From Psychromarinibacter sp048262455 (lineage in GTDB: Bacteria; Pseudomonadota; Alphaproteobacteria; Rhodobacterales; Rhodobacteraceae): 64,000 bases of DNA. This document shows, one piece after another, positions 38,521 through 46,158 of this stretch. A program made the translations under genes and the position numbers. The DNA is taken from positions 18,745-82,744 of the forward strand of contig JBLXFD010000017.1 in the NCBI GenBank assembly GCA_048262455.1, read 5' to 3'. Position 1 is the stretch's first letter, and every line of letters begins with the position of its first letter. The notes beneath the pieces were generated by a model. The model searched no databases. It had not been told where the DNA came from and saw nothing but the letters and a program-made list of their open reading frames with translations.

Positions 38521-39586
38521 AGCTCAGCACCACCCTGTCGCCCACCGGCAGGCACTGGCACGACAGGACGTAGCCCGCCCGCACCTCGTAATCCTCCAGC
38601 GCGTGGTTCACCTGCATCTCCACCTCGCCCTCCAGCACCCTTGCGCGGCAGGTGGAACAGACCCCGGCCTTGCAGGAGAAGGGCGCGTCCATGTCTTGGG
38701 CCAGCGCGGCGTCCAGCAGCGAGGTGCCGTCGCGTGCCATGCGGAAGTTGCGGGTGGTGCCGTCCAGCGTGACCGAGACGGCGCAGCCGGCGTCGCCGGA
38801 GGTCTCGGCGCGCGCGGCAGGGCGCTGCTTCAGCTGGCCGGGCTGGGACGAGGCGAACAGCTCGAACCGGATCTGCCCGTCCTCCAGCCCGTGGGCGCGC
38901 AGCGCCTCGGCGATGGTCAGCATCATCGGCTCGGGTCCGCAGATAAAGGCCATGTCCACGGAGGCCGGGTCGATCCAGATCTTGAACAGGCGGTCCAGCT
39001 TTTCCGCGTCGAGCCGCCCGGTGAACAGGTCGATCTCCTGCGCCTCGGTCTCCAGCACGTGGATCACCGACAGCCGGCCGAGATACCGGTTCTTCAGGTC
39101 CTCCAGCTCCTCGCGGAACATGATCGAGCCGATGGCCCGGTTGGCGTAGACCAGAGTGAACCGCGCGGCGGGTTCGCGCGACAGGATGGTCTTGACCAGC
39201 GACAGCACCGGCGTGATGCCCGACCCGCCCGCGAAGCCCAGGTAGTGGCGCGCCGACTGCGGGTCCAGCGGCGCGTGGAAGCGCCCGGCGGGGGGCATCG
39301 CCTCCAGCACCGTGCCGGGGGTCAGCGCCTCGTTGGCCCAGCCGGAGAAGGCGCCGCCCTCGACCCGCTTGATTCCCACCCGCAGCGCGCCCTCGTCGAG
39401 GCCGGAGCAGATCGAGTAGGAGCGGCGGATCTCCTCGCCGTCGAAGTCGCGGCGGAAGGTCAGGTACTGGCCCTGGGTGAAGGCGAAGGCCTCGGCGTCC
39501 TCGGGGCGCGGGCGCAAGGTGAGGACCACGGCGTCGCGGGTCTCGCGCCGGACATCGGTGACTTCGAGGGGCAGGAAACGGGGCAC
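38510..39586 (-). CDS. paaE: phenylacetyl-CoA epoxidase reductase subunit PaaE
   Basis: A 358 aa NAD(P)H-dependent reductase that supplies electrons to the PaaAC di-iron site. An FAD domain (RRSYSICSG), an NAD domain (FAGGSGITPVLSL, FICGPEPMM) and a C-terminal plant-type ferredoxin domain with cysteines in SCKAGVCSTCRA and SCQC are all present. GTG start at 39586 with GAGGAG six bases upstream. Confidence 0.95.
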   Translation of the reverse strand: MPRFLPLEVTDVRRETRDAVVLTLRPRPEDAEAFAFTQGQYLTFRRDFDGEEIRRSYSICSGLDEGALRVGIKRVEGGAFSGWANEALTPGTVLEAMPPAGRFHAPLDPQSARHYLGFAGGSGITPVLSLVKTILSREPAARFTLVYANRAIGSIMFREELEDLKNRYLGRLSVIHVLETEAQEIDLFTGRLDAEKLDRLFKIWIDPASVDMAFICGPEPMMLTIAEALRAHGLEDGQIRFELFASSQPGQLKQRPAARAETSGDAGCAVSVTLDGTTRNFRMARDGTSLLDAALAQDMDAPFSCKAGVCSTCRARVLEGEVEMQVNHALEDYEVRAGYVLSCQCLPVGDRVVLSYDQ

Positions 39587-39596
39587 GCGCGGCTCC

Positions 39597-40130
39597 TCAG
39601 AGGCACTTGAAGTAGTCGAAGGGTTCCAGGCAGTCGCCGCAGCGCCAGGCGGCCTTGCAGGGGGTGGAGCCGAAGCGGCTGACCTCCTGCGTCCGGGCCG
39701 AGCCGCAGCGCGGACAGGCCACCACGGCGTTGCCCTGCCCCAGCCGCGCCCGCGCCAGCAGGCGGCCGTCTGCGGCGGTTCCGTCCACCGGCGGCGCGAT
39801 GCCGTAGGCGCGCAGCTTCTCGCGCCCCTCGGCACTCAGCCAGTCGGTGGTCCAGGGGGGCGACAGGCGCCGTTCCAGCCGCAGCCGTTCCACCCCGAGG
39901 GCGCGCAGGGCGGTCTCGATCCCGAGGTTGATGACCGCGGTGGCGGGGCAGCCGGAATAGGTGGGGGTGACGGCAACCACCAGCGTGTCGCCGTCATATC
40001 GGACCTCGCGGATGATCCCCAGGTCGGTGAGGCTGATCACCGGGATCTCGGGGTCGGGGATCTCCGCGAGGCAGGCGCGCACCGCGTCCAGCGAGACCCG
40101 GGTGTCCTGCGCGGCGCTACCACTCGGCAT
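39597..40130 (-). CDS. paaD: phenylacetyl-CoA epoxidase assembly/maturation subunit PaaD
   Basis: A 177 aa protein with an N-terminal MIP18/DUF59 domain (IPDPEIPVISLTDLGII, TYSGCPAT) and a C-terminal zinc-ribbon (CPRCGS, CGDC). PaaD is thought to help mature the metal centres of the complex. Its ATG lies inside the last codons of paaC (14 nt overlap). Confidence 0.93.
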   Translation of the reverse strand: MPSGSAAQDTRVSLDAVRACLAEIPDPEIPVISLTDLGIIREVRYDGDTLVVAVTPTYSGCPATAVINLGIETALRALGVERLRLERRLSPPWTTDWLSAEGREKLRAYGIAPPVDGTAADGRLLARARLGQGNAVVACPRCGSARTQEVSRFGSTPCKAAWRCGDCLEPFDYFKCL

Positions 40131-40956
40131 CGGGATAGGCCCTTTGCAGGAACTGCATCTCGGCCAGCAGGAAGCCCAGGTGTTCGGTATGCCGCCCCTG
40201 CTTGCCGCCGCGGTGAAAGCCGGGGGCCTCGGGCATTCCCAGCGTCGCCGCCTCCAGCACCTCGCGCACCGCGGCCTCCCAGGCCGGGCGCAGGGACGAG
40301 GGGGGCGGCATCACCCCCGCCTCCGCCAGCGCCGCGTCCACCGGGTCGTCGGCCAGCGCCTCGTCGGCGTAGGGCCAGAGGTCGGCCAGCGCGGCGGCCA
40401 TGCGGGCGTGGCTTTCGGGCGTGCCGTCGCCCAGCCGCACCACAAGGTCGGCCGAGCGTTCGAGGTGGTAGGACGCCTCGCGCTCCGCCTTTGCGGCGAT
40501 CTCGGCGAGGCGGGTCTCGGGGCTGGCGGCGGCGGCGCGCAGCAGGGGCAAATGCCAGGCGTCGAACAGGAACTGCCGCATCAGGGTACGGGCATAGTCG
40601 CCGTTCGGCCGCTCGAGCATCTTCACGTTGCGAAAGCCCGCCACGTCGCGGCGGAAGGCCAGCGCGTCGGCATCGCGCCCGCGCCCCTCGGTCTCGCCCG
40701 CCAGCGCCAGCCAGAGCTGCGCCTGCCCCACAAGGTCCAGCGCCACGTTCGCGAGGGCGATGTCCTCCTCCAACGCCGGGGCGTGGCCGCACCATTCCGA
40801 CAGCCGGTGCCCGAGAATCAGCGCGTTGTCGCCGGTGCGCAGCAGCCACTCGGTCAGCGCGGGGCCGTGGGAGGGGTCGGGGGCGTGGCCCTCGCCCTTC
40901 GCCTCGCGGGCCAGCGCCTCGGCCTCGGGGGTCATCATGTCGGGCAGCGAGGGCAT
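40117..40956 (-). CDS. paaC: phenylacetyl-CoA epoxidase structural subunit PaaC
   Basis: A 279 aa helical subunit that pairs with PaaA. Recognisable blocks are LRTGDNALILGHRLSEWCGHAP, EEDIALANVALDLVGQAQ and EASYHLERSADLVVRLGDG. Its ATG overlaps the paaB stop by one base (TGATG). Confidence 0.93.
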   Translation of the reverse strand: MPSLPDMMTPEAEALAREAKGEGHAPDPSHGPALTEWLLRTGDNALILGHRLSEWCGHAPALEEDIALANVALDLVGQAQLWLALAGETEGRGRDADALAFRRDVAGFRNVKMLERPNGDYARTLMRQFLFDAWHLPLLRAAAASPETRLAEIAAKAEREASYHLERSADLVVRLGDGTPESHARMAAALADLWPYADEALADDPVDAALAEAGVMPPPSSLRPAWEAAVREVLEAATLGMPEAPGFHRGGKQGRHTEHLGFLLAEMQFLQRAYPDAEW

Positions 40957-41240
40957 CACATGTGTCCCACGTCGTCGGGGATGTCGTAGAAGGTGGGATG
41001 GCGGTAGACCTTGCTTTCCGCCGGGTCGAACAGCGGGCCCTTTTCCGAGGGCGAGGAGGCGGCGATGTCGGCGGAGCGGACCACCCAGATGGAGACCCCC
41101 TCGTTCCGGCGGGTGTAGACGTCGCGGGCGTTGTTGATCGCCATCTCGGCGTCCGGGGCGTGCAGGCTGCCGACATGGCGGTGGTTCAGCCCGTGCTGGC
41201 CGCGGATGAAGATTTCCCAGAGGGGCCATTCACGGCTCAT
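40956..41240 (-). CDS. paaB: phenylacetyl-CoA epoxidase subunit PaaB
   Basis: A 94 aa subunit: MSREWPLWEIFIRGQHGLNH is the standard N-terminus and VYTRRNEGVSIWVVRS follows. It bridges PaaAC dimers in the known complex. ATG at 41240 with AGGAGC seven bases upstream. The open frame continues upstream through the paaA-paaB repeat, but that part is not coding. Confidence 0.95.
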   Translation of the reverse strand: MSREWPLWEIFIRGQHGLNHRHVGSLHAPDAEMAINNARDVYTRRNEGVSIWVVRSADIAASSPSEKGPLFDPAESKVYRHPTFYDIPDDVGHM

Positions 41241-41339
41241 GTCGAGTGCTCCTGTAGCCGGGTGGAACGGGCAGCGCCCGGATGCCTGCTGCGAAGGAGC
41301 ATCGCGCTCCGCTCGAACCTTTTCGCCCGGCCGCAGGCC

Positions 41340-41469
41340 GGGCAGCGCCCGACCCTCCCCCCGGGAGGGCGCATTGTGGACGTCACGCGCCGAAACATCG
41401 GCAGGCAGAGTGACGACGGCGCGGCGACCTCGTTCGCGGCATGCGCCCACCCAGGGTCGGGCGCTGCCC
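41340..41469. repeat. nested inverted-repeat element between paaA and paaB
   Basis: Perfect 17 bp arms (41340-41356 and 41453-41469; GGGCAGCGCCCGACCCT and its complement) enclose a second pair GGGCGCAT (41367-41374)/ATGCGCCC (41441-41448), a third CGTCAC (41381-41386)/GTGACG (41410-41415) and a small GCCG-N6-CGGC loop. It fills the 274 bp gap in an otherwise overlapping operon. It looks like a small non-autonomous mobile element or an mRNA-processing structure. No target-site duplication is evident. Confidence 0.75.
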
Positions 41470-41514
41470 TACGCGCTGCTGCCCTACCCGCAGAAGCCAA
41501 ATCCTGCACCGCCC

Positions 41515-42495
41515 CTACTCCGCCGCCACCCGCGCCGCCGCCTTGTCGGCGTGCGCCGCCAGCCCGTCGCGGAACCAGGCGCCCTCGTCCCAGGCCTTGC
41601 GCTGGGCCTCCATCCGTTCCGTGTTGCAGGGCCCCTGCCCCTTCAGCACCGCGTAGAATTCATCCCAGTCCGGCTCGGAGAAGTCGTAGCCGCCCTTCTC
41701 TTCGTTCCAGGCCAGCGCCGGGTCGGGCACCTTCAGCCCCAGGAACTCCGCCTGCGGGACGGTCTCGTTGACGAAGCGCTGGCGCAGCTCGTCGTTGGTG
41801 TTGATCTTGATCCGCCAGGCCATCGATTGCGCGGAATGCACCGACTCCTTGTCCGACGGGCCGAACATCATCAACGCCGGGTACCAGTAGCGGTCCAGCG
41901 CGTCCTGGGCCATCTCGCGCTGCGCCTCGGTGCCGCGCGCCATCTTCATCATGATCGCGTAGCCCTGCCGCTGGTGAAAGCTTTCCTCCTTGCAGATCCG
42001 CACCATCGCCCGGGCATAGGGCCCGTAGGAGCAGCGCTGCAGCGGCACCTGGTTCATGATCGCCGCGCCGTCCACCAACCAGCCGATGGCGCCGATGTCG
42101 GCCCAGCTGAGCGTGGGGTAATTGAAGATCGACGAATACTTCATCTTCCCCGACAGCAGCGCGCGGGTCAGATCGTCCCGGGTCACGCCCAGCGTCTCGC
42201 AGGCGGAATAAAGATACAGCCCGTGCCCCGCCTCGTCCTGCACCTTGGCCAGCAGGATCTGCTTGCGCTCCAGCGTCGGGGCGCGGGTGATCCAGTTGCC
42301 CTCGGGCAGCTGGCCGACGATCTCGGAGTGGGCGTGCTGGCCGATCTGGCGGATCAGCGTCTTGCGGTATCCCTCGGGCATCCACTCCTTGGGCTCGATG
42401 CGCTCTCCCGCGTCGATGCGGGCCTGGAAGGCGCGTTCCTCGGGGCTCATCTCGTCGGGCGCGGTGCCCTCGGACTTGACCATCTGTGCGTACAT
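41515..42495 (-). CDS. paaA: phenylacetyl-CoA 1,2-epoxidase catalytic subunit PaaA
   Basis: The di-iron subunit that epoxidises phenylacetyl-CoA. 326 aa. Iron ligands lie in AKVQDEAGHGLYLY and KEESFHQRQG. ATG at 42495 with GGAGG upstream. It is the first gene of the minus-strand paa operon and follows a promoter carrying a PaaX-type site. Confidence 0.96.
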   Translation of the reverse strand: MYAQMVKSEGTAPDEMSPEERAFQARIDAGERIEPKEWMPEGYRKTLIRQIGQHAHSEIVGQLPEGNWITRAPTLERKQILLAKVQDEAGHGLYLYSACETLGVTRDDLTRALLSGKMKYSSIFNYPTLSWADIGAIGWLVDGAAIMNQVPLQRCSYGPYARAMVRICKEESFHQRQGYAIMMKMARGTEAQREMAQDALDRYWYPALMMFGPSDKESVHSAQSMAWRIKINTNDELRQRFVNETVPQAEFLGLKVPDPALAWNEEKGGYDFSEPDWDEFYAVLKGQGPCNTERMEAQRKAWDEGAWFRDGLAAHADKAAARVAAE

Positions 42496-42517
42496 GGGCG
42501 GATCCTCCCTGGTGCGG

Positions 42518-42546
42518 AACATAGCGCAAAAGCATCACGCGAGAAA
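42518..42546 (-). promoter_or_regulatory. candidate paaA promoter
   Basis: On the minus strand TTTCTC (42546-42541), 17 nt, TATGTT (42523-42518), about 23 bp before the paaA start. The -35 match is weak, as expected for a regulated promoter. The GTGATG half of the PaaX site (42538-42533) lies in the spacer. Confidence 0.45.
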
Positions 42547-42571
42547 CAGGAAATGCGCGCGGCCTGTGATG
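42533..42571. promoter_or_regulatory. PaaX operator candidate, CATCAC-N27-GTGATG
   Basis: CATCAC (42533-42538) and GTGATG (42566-42571) are perfect inverted arms exactly 27 nt apart, extendable to A(G/A)CATCAC. Known E. coli PaaX sites have TGATTC-N27-GAATCA, so the spacing is the same though the hexamer differs. The site spans the paaA promoter. Confidence 0.65.
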
Positions 42572-42581
42572 TTTCCCCGCG

Positions 42582-43499
42582 CTACCCCGCCGCCGCCTCG
42601 CGCGAGAGCCGCTCCAGCCGCCCGCGGGTCTCAGCGGTCTGCGCCGGCAGCAGACCGGCGGCAGAGGCAAAGCTGCGGCCCACATGGCCGTCGGCGGCGG
42701 CGGCGAGGGCGAGGTAGGCGTTTACGAACAACTGCCGCGCGGCGGGGCCGGGCCAGTCCGGCGGCAGGGCGGCAGCGGGCAGGCGCGGGTCGATCAGCGC
42801 CGCCTGCCGGTAGCGGTGCACCAGCCGCAGCCGCAGCGCCAGCGCCTCGGGACCTTGCGCCCGCGCGCCCGTGTTCAAAGCCGCCGCCACGGGGCGGTGC
42901 TGATCGAGGAACCTCTGGTAGGCCGCCGCTGCGTCCTCCAACGGCCAGAGCCGCGCGGCGAGGGACGGCAGGTCCGCGGCATCTACGGGCGGGCCCGCCG
43001 CCAGCAGCGCGCCCGGCGGCCTTTCAAGGTCCACCCGGTCCGGGGCCAGCGCCGCCTCTGGCCCCAGCCGCGCCCAGCCCTCCGGCAGCGCGCCCGCCGC
43101 CGCGCCCAGCGCCAGCAGCCAGCCATCTGGCGCCGGGGGCGGGGCGTAGAACAGCCGGCCCGCCGCCGCGAATTCCGCCTGCGCGGCCTCGGTCAGGCGG
43201 TAGTAGCTGCGCCGCCCGATCCGCTCGCCCGCCAGCCGCCCGGCGCCCACCAGCCGCGAAACGGCGGTGCGCACGAGGCTTTCGCTGATGCCATGGGCGG
43301 CGCAGGCCTCGATCAGGGTGCCCATCCACAACTGCCCGCCGCGCGGCTCTGCCACGTCGCCGTAGATCGTGACGATGAAGCCGGTGGCGCGCGGCGGATC
43401 GCGGTGCAGCGCGGCGCGCAGGGCGTGGCCGCCATCGGCGGTGGCATCGGCGGGCGCGGGGCTGGGCATCGGCGGGATCCGGGGCGGGGAAAGCATCAC
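42582..43499 (-). CDS. paaX: PaaX-family phenylacetyl-CoA-responsive repressor
   Basis: A 305 aa PaaX protein: N-terminal winged helix (GISESLVRTAVSRLVGAGRLAGE, RSYYRLTE), then the PaaX middle and C-terminal domains (RFLDQHRP, LRLRLVHRYRQAALIDPRLP). It represses paa genes until phenylacetyl-CoA appears. Starts at 43499 (GTG), 43496 (ATG) and 43469 (ATG) are possible; none has a strong ribosome-binding site, and the first two lie in a candidate PaaX site. Confidence 0.9.
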   Translation of the reverse strand: MMLSPPRIPPMPSPAPADATADGGHALRAALHRDPPRATGFIVTIYGDVAEPRGGQLWMGTLIEACAAHGISESLVRTAVSRLVGAGRLAGERIGRRSYYRLTEAAQAEFAAAGRLFYAPPPAPDGWLLALGAAAGALPEGWARLGPEAALAPDRVDLERPPGALLAAGPPVDAADLPSLAARLWPLEDAAAAYQRFLDQHRPVAAALNTGARAQGPEALALRLRLVHRYRQAALIDPRLPAAALPPDWPGPAARQLFVNAYLALAAAADGHVGRSFASAAGLLPAQTAETRGRLERLSREAAAG

Positions 43500-43532
43500 G
43501 CCATCAAAGCACGAATGCCCGGCGCTGTCATG
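43494..43532. promoter_or_regulatory. second PaaX-type site at the paaX start
   Basis: CATCAC (43494-43499), 27 nt, then GTCATG (43527-43532), one mismatch from the site upstream of paaA. The left arm lies in the shared 12-mer AAAGCATCACGC, also present at 42529-42540. It suggests autoregulation and favours the internal ATG at 43469 as the paaX start. Confidence 0.5.
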
Positions 43533-43554
43533 TCCGGCGCCCCCGGATCGCCGG

Positions 43555-44874
43555 TCAGACCACCGCGTCGATCGCCCCCGCCAGCCGGTCCACCAGCAGA
43601 TCCAGCTCGTCGTCCGAGATGATGAAGGGCGGCGCCAGCAGCACGTGATCCCCCTGCCGTCCGTCCAGCGTGCCGGACATCGGGTAGCAGGTCAGCCCCG
43701 CCTCGAAGGCCGCCTTCTTCACGCGCCCCGCCACCCCCAGCGCCGGGTCGAAGGGCGCCTTGGTCTCGCGGTCCGCCACCAGCTCGATCCCCCGGAACAG
43801 CCCGCGGCCGCGCAGGTCGCCCACGTGCGGATGCTGGCCCAGCCGCTCTGCCAGCCGCGCCTCCAGCGCCGCGCCCTGAACCCGCACCCGTTCCAGCAGG
43901 CCCCGGTCCAGGATCGCCCGCACCACCGCCAGCCCGCAGGCGGCGGCGGTGGGGTGGCCCATGTAGGTGTGCCCGTGCTGGAAGAACCCGCTGCCCCCCG
44001 CGATCGCGTCGTAGATCGCGCCGGAGCAGATCATCGCCCCCAGCGGCTGGTAGCCCGCGCCGAGCCCCTTGGCGATGCACAGGATGTCCGGCGTCACCCC
44101 CTCGGCCTCGCAGGCGAACAGGGTTCCGGTGCGGCCCATGCCGCACATCACCTCGTCGAGGATCAGCAGCACGCCGTAGCGGTCGCAGATCTCGCGGATG
44201 CGTTTGAAATAGCCCGGCGCGGCGGGCACCGCGCCCATGGTGGCGCCCACCACCGGCTCGGCCAGGAAGGCCATTACCGTTTCGGGGCCGACCCGCAGGA
44301 TCTCGTCCTCCAGCGCCTGGGCGGCGCGCAGCCCGTAGGCCTCGGCGCTTTCGCCCTCGTGGCGCAGGCGGTACTCGTAGCAGGGGTCGATATGGCTGAC
44401 GTCCAGCAAAAGCGGGCCGAACTGCGCGCGCCGCCACGCGTTGCCGCCGGCCGAGAGCGCGCCGATGGTATTGCCGTGGTAGCTTTGCCGCCGGGCGATC
44501 AGCCGGGCACGCTGCGGCTCGCCCTTTTCGACGAAGTACTGCCGCGCCAGCTTGATCGCCGCCTCCATCGCCTCGGACCCGCCGGAGACGAGGTAGACCC
44601 GTTCCAGCCCCCCGGGCGCATGGGCGATCAGCAGGTCGGCAAGGTCCTCGGCGGGCTGCGAGGTGAAGAAGCCGGTATGCGCATAGGCCAGCTGGTCCAG
44701 CTGCGCCTTGATCGCGGCGATCACCTCGGCATCCCCGTGCCCGAGGCAGGAGACGGCGGCGCCGCCCGAGGCGTCGAGATACCGCTTGCCCGAGGCGTCC
44801 ACCAGGAAACAGCCCTCGCCGGCCACTGCGACGGGCAGGGACTGGCGGCTGTGGCGGGGGAAGACATGGGACAT
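43555..44874 (-). CDS. class III pyridoxal-phosphate aminotransferase
   Basis: A 439 aa class III (omega) aminotransferase. The cofactor lysine is Lys269 (CIAKGLGAGYQPLGA) and Asp240 lies in LLILDEVMCGMGRTG. The GGSEAMEAAIKLARQY block binds phosphate. Members move amino groups between omega-amino acids or amines and pyruvate or 2-oxoglutarate. The substrate cannot be told. It is divergent from the TRAP genes, which might import its substrate (inference). Confidence 0.9.
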   Translation of the reverse strand: MSHVFPRHSRQSLPVAVAGEGCFLVDASGKRYLDASGGAAVSCLGHGDAEVIAAIKAQLDQLAYAHTGFFTSQPAEDLADLLIAHAPGGLERVYLVSGGSEAMEAAIKLARQYFVEKGEPQRARLIARRQSYHGNTIGALSAGGNAWRRAQFGPLLLDVSHIDPCYEYRLRHEGESAEAYGLRAAQALEDEILRVGPETVMAFLAEPVVGATMGAVPAAPGYFKRIREICDRYGVLLILDEVMCGMGRTGTLFACEAEGVTPDILCIAKGLGAGYQPLGAMICSGAIYDAIAGGSGFFQHGHTYMGHPTAAACGLAVVRAILDRGLLERVRVQGAALEARLAERLGQHPHVGDLRGRGLFRGIELVADRETKAPFDPALGVAGRVKKAAFEAGLTCYPMSGTLDGRQGDHVLLAPPFIISDDELDLLVDRLAGAIDAVV

Positions 44875-45033
44875 GGCGGCGGCTCCGGTCTGGACGCCGG
44901 GCTAATAGCATCGCGGTGCAGCGGCGCAACGTTCTTGTGCGCGCGCGGCGAAGGGAAAGTCGTTCGCGGCAAAAGCGACCTTGCGGCACTCTTGTCATGT
45001 CCCGTTGGACGGGTGCGACCGCCGTGCTACCTA

Positions 45034-45045
45034 TTTTGGCCAAAA
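45034..45045. promoter_or_regulatory. palindrome TTTTGGCCAAAA upstream of the TRAP operon
   Basis: A perfect 12 bp palindrome in the 244 bp gap between divergent aminotransferase and TRAP genes, 74 bp before the TRAP binding-protein start. It stands out in the GC-rich background and could be an operator. Confidence 0.35.
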
Positions 45046-45118
45046 AACAAGAAACCTTTGGGAGGCAGAGCTCATCCAGCCGGAACAGAGCCATGTACAA
45101 ACTGCTAGGGAGCACCTC

Positions 45119-46078
45119 ATGAACCAAGTCAAAACCGCTGCGCTGACAGCAATGCTGGCGCTTGGCGCCCAAGGCGCCACGGCGCAGGAAGACTTCATCA
45201 CCATCGGCACGGGCGGGCAGACCGGCGTCTACTACGTCGTCGGCCAGTCCATCTGCCGCCTGGTCAACCGCAACACGGCGGACCACGGGCTGAAATGCAC
45301 CGCCCCCTCCACCGGCGGCTCCATCGCCAACATCAACGCCATCAAGGCCGGCGACATGCAGATGGGCGTGGCGCAGTCCGACTGGCAGTTCCACGCCTAC
45401 AACGGATCCTCGCAGTTCGAGGGCGACCAGTTCGAGGACCTGCGCGCGGTGTTCTCGGTGCATGGCGAGCCCTTCAACGTGGTAGCCCGTGCCGACAGCG
45501 GCATCGAGAGTTTCACCGACCTGGTCGGCAAGCGCGTTAACATCGGCAACCCCGGCTCCGGCCAGCGGGCGACCATGGACGTGGTGATGGACGCCATGGG
45601 CTGGACCTTGGACGACTTCGCCCTGGCGTCCGAGCTGAAGTCGGCCGAGCAGGCCGCGGCGCTGGGCGACAACAAGGTCGACGCGATCATCTTCACCGTC
45701 GGCCACCCCGCCGGCTCGATCCAGGAAGCCACCACCACCGTCGATTCCAAGATCATCGCGGTGGACACGCCCGAGATCGCGGAACTGGTGGACGCCAACC
45801 CCTACTACGCCTGGGCCGACGTGCCGGGCGGCATGTACAAGGGCAACGACGACCCGGTCCGCACCTTCGGCGTCAAGGCGACTTTCGTGACTTCGGCACA
45901 GGTGCCGGACGAGGTGATCTACCAGGTGGTCAAGGCGGTCTTCGACAACTTCGACCGCTTCAAGGGCCTGCATCCGGCCTTCGAGAACCTCACCCCCGAG
46001 GACATGATCTCGACCGGCCTGTCCGCGCCGCTGCATCCGGGCGCGGAGAAGTACTACAAGGAACAGGGCTGGATGTAA
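45119..46078 (+). CDS. TAXI-family TRAP transporter solute-binding protein
   Basis: A 319 aa periplasmic protein with signal peptide MNQVKTAALTAMLALGAQGATAQ. The TAXI core begins FITIGTGGQTGVYYVVGQSICRL and continues with TAPSTGGSIANINAIKAGDMQMG, the ligand loop of the family. TAXI proteins deliver small carboxylates or amino acids to fused TRAP permeases. GGGAG precedes ATG 45119. The permease gene follows after 80 bp. Confidence 0.93.
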   Translation: MNQVKTAALTAMLALGAQGATAQEDFITIGTGGQTGVYYVVGQSICRLVNRNTADHGLKCTAPSTGGSIANINAIKAGDMQMGVAQSDWQFHAYNGSSQFEGDQFEDLRAVFSVHGEPFNVVARADSGIESFTDLVGKRVNIGNPGSGQRATMDVVMDAMGWTLDDFALASELKSAEQAAALGDNKVDAIIFTVGHPAGSIQEATTTVDSKIIAVDTPEIAELVDANPYYAWADVPGGMYKGNDDPVRTFGVKATFVTSAQVPDEVIYQVVKAVFDNFDRFKGLHPAFENLTPEDMISTGLSAPLHPGAEKYYKEQGWM

Positions 46079-46158
46079 TCAGCTCCTGACGTCACGATAG
46101 GGCGGCGGCGCGGGGGATCCGCGCCGCCGCGCACGGGTGGTATACGGGGGACAGGGCG

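Noticed and set aside
41241..41450. N-terminal extension of paaB
   Set aside because: The open frame runs through the inverted-repeat element; the usual PaaB start MSREWPLWEIF has its own AGGAGC.
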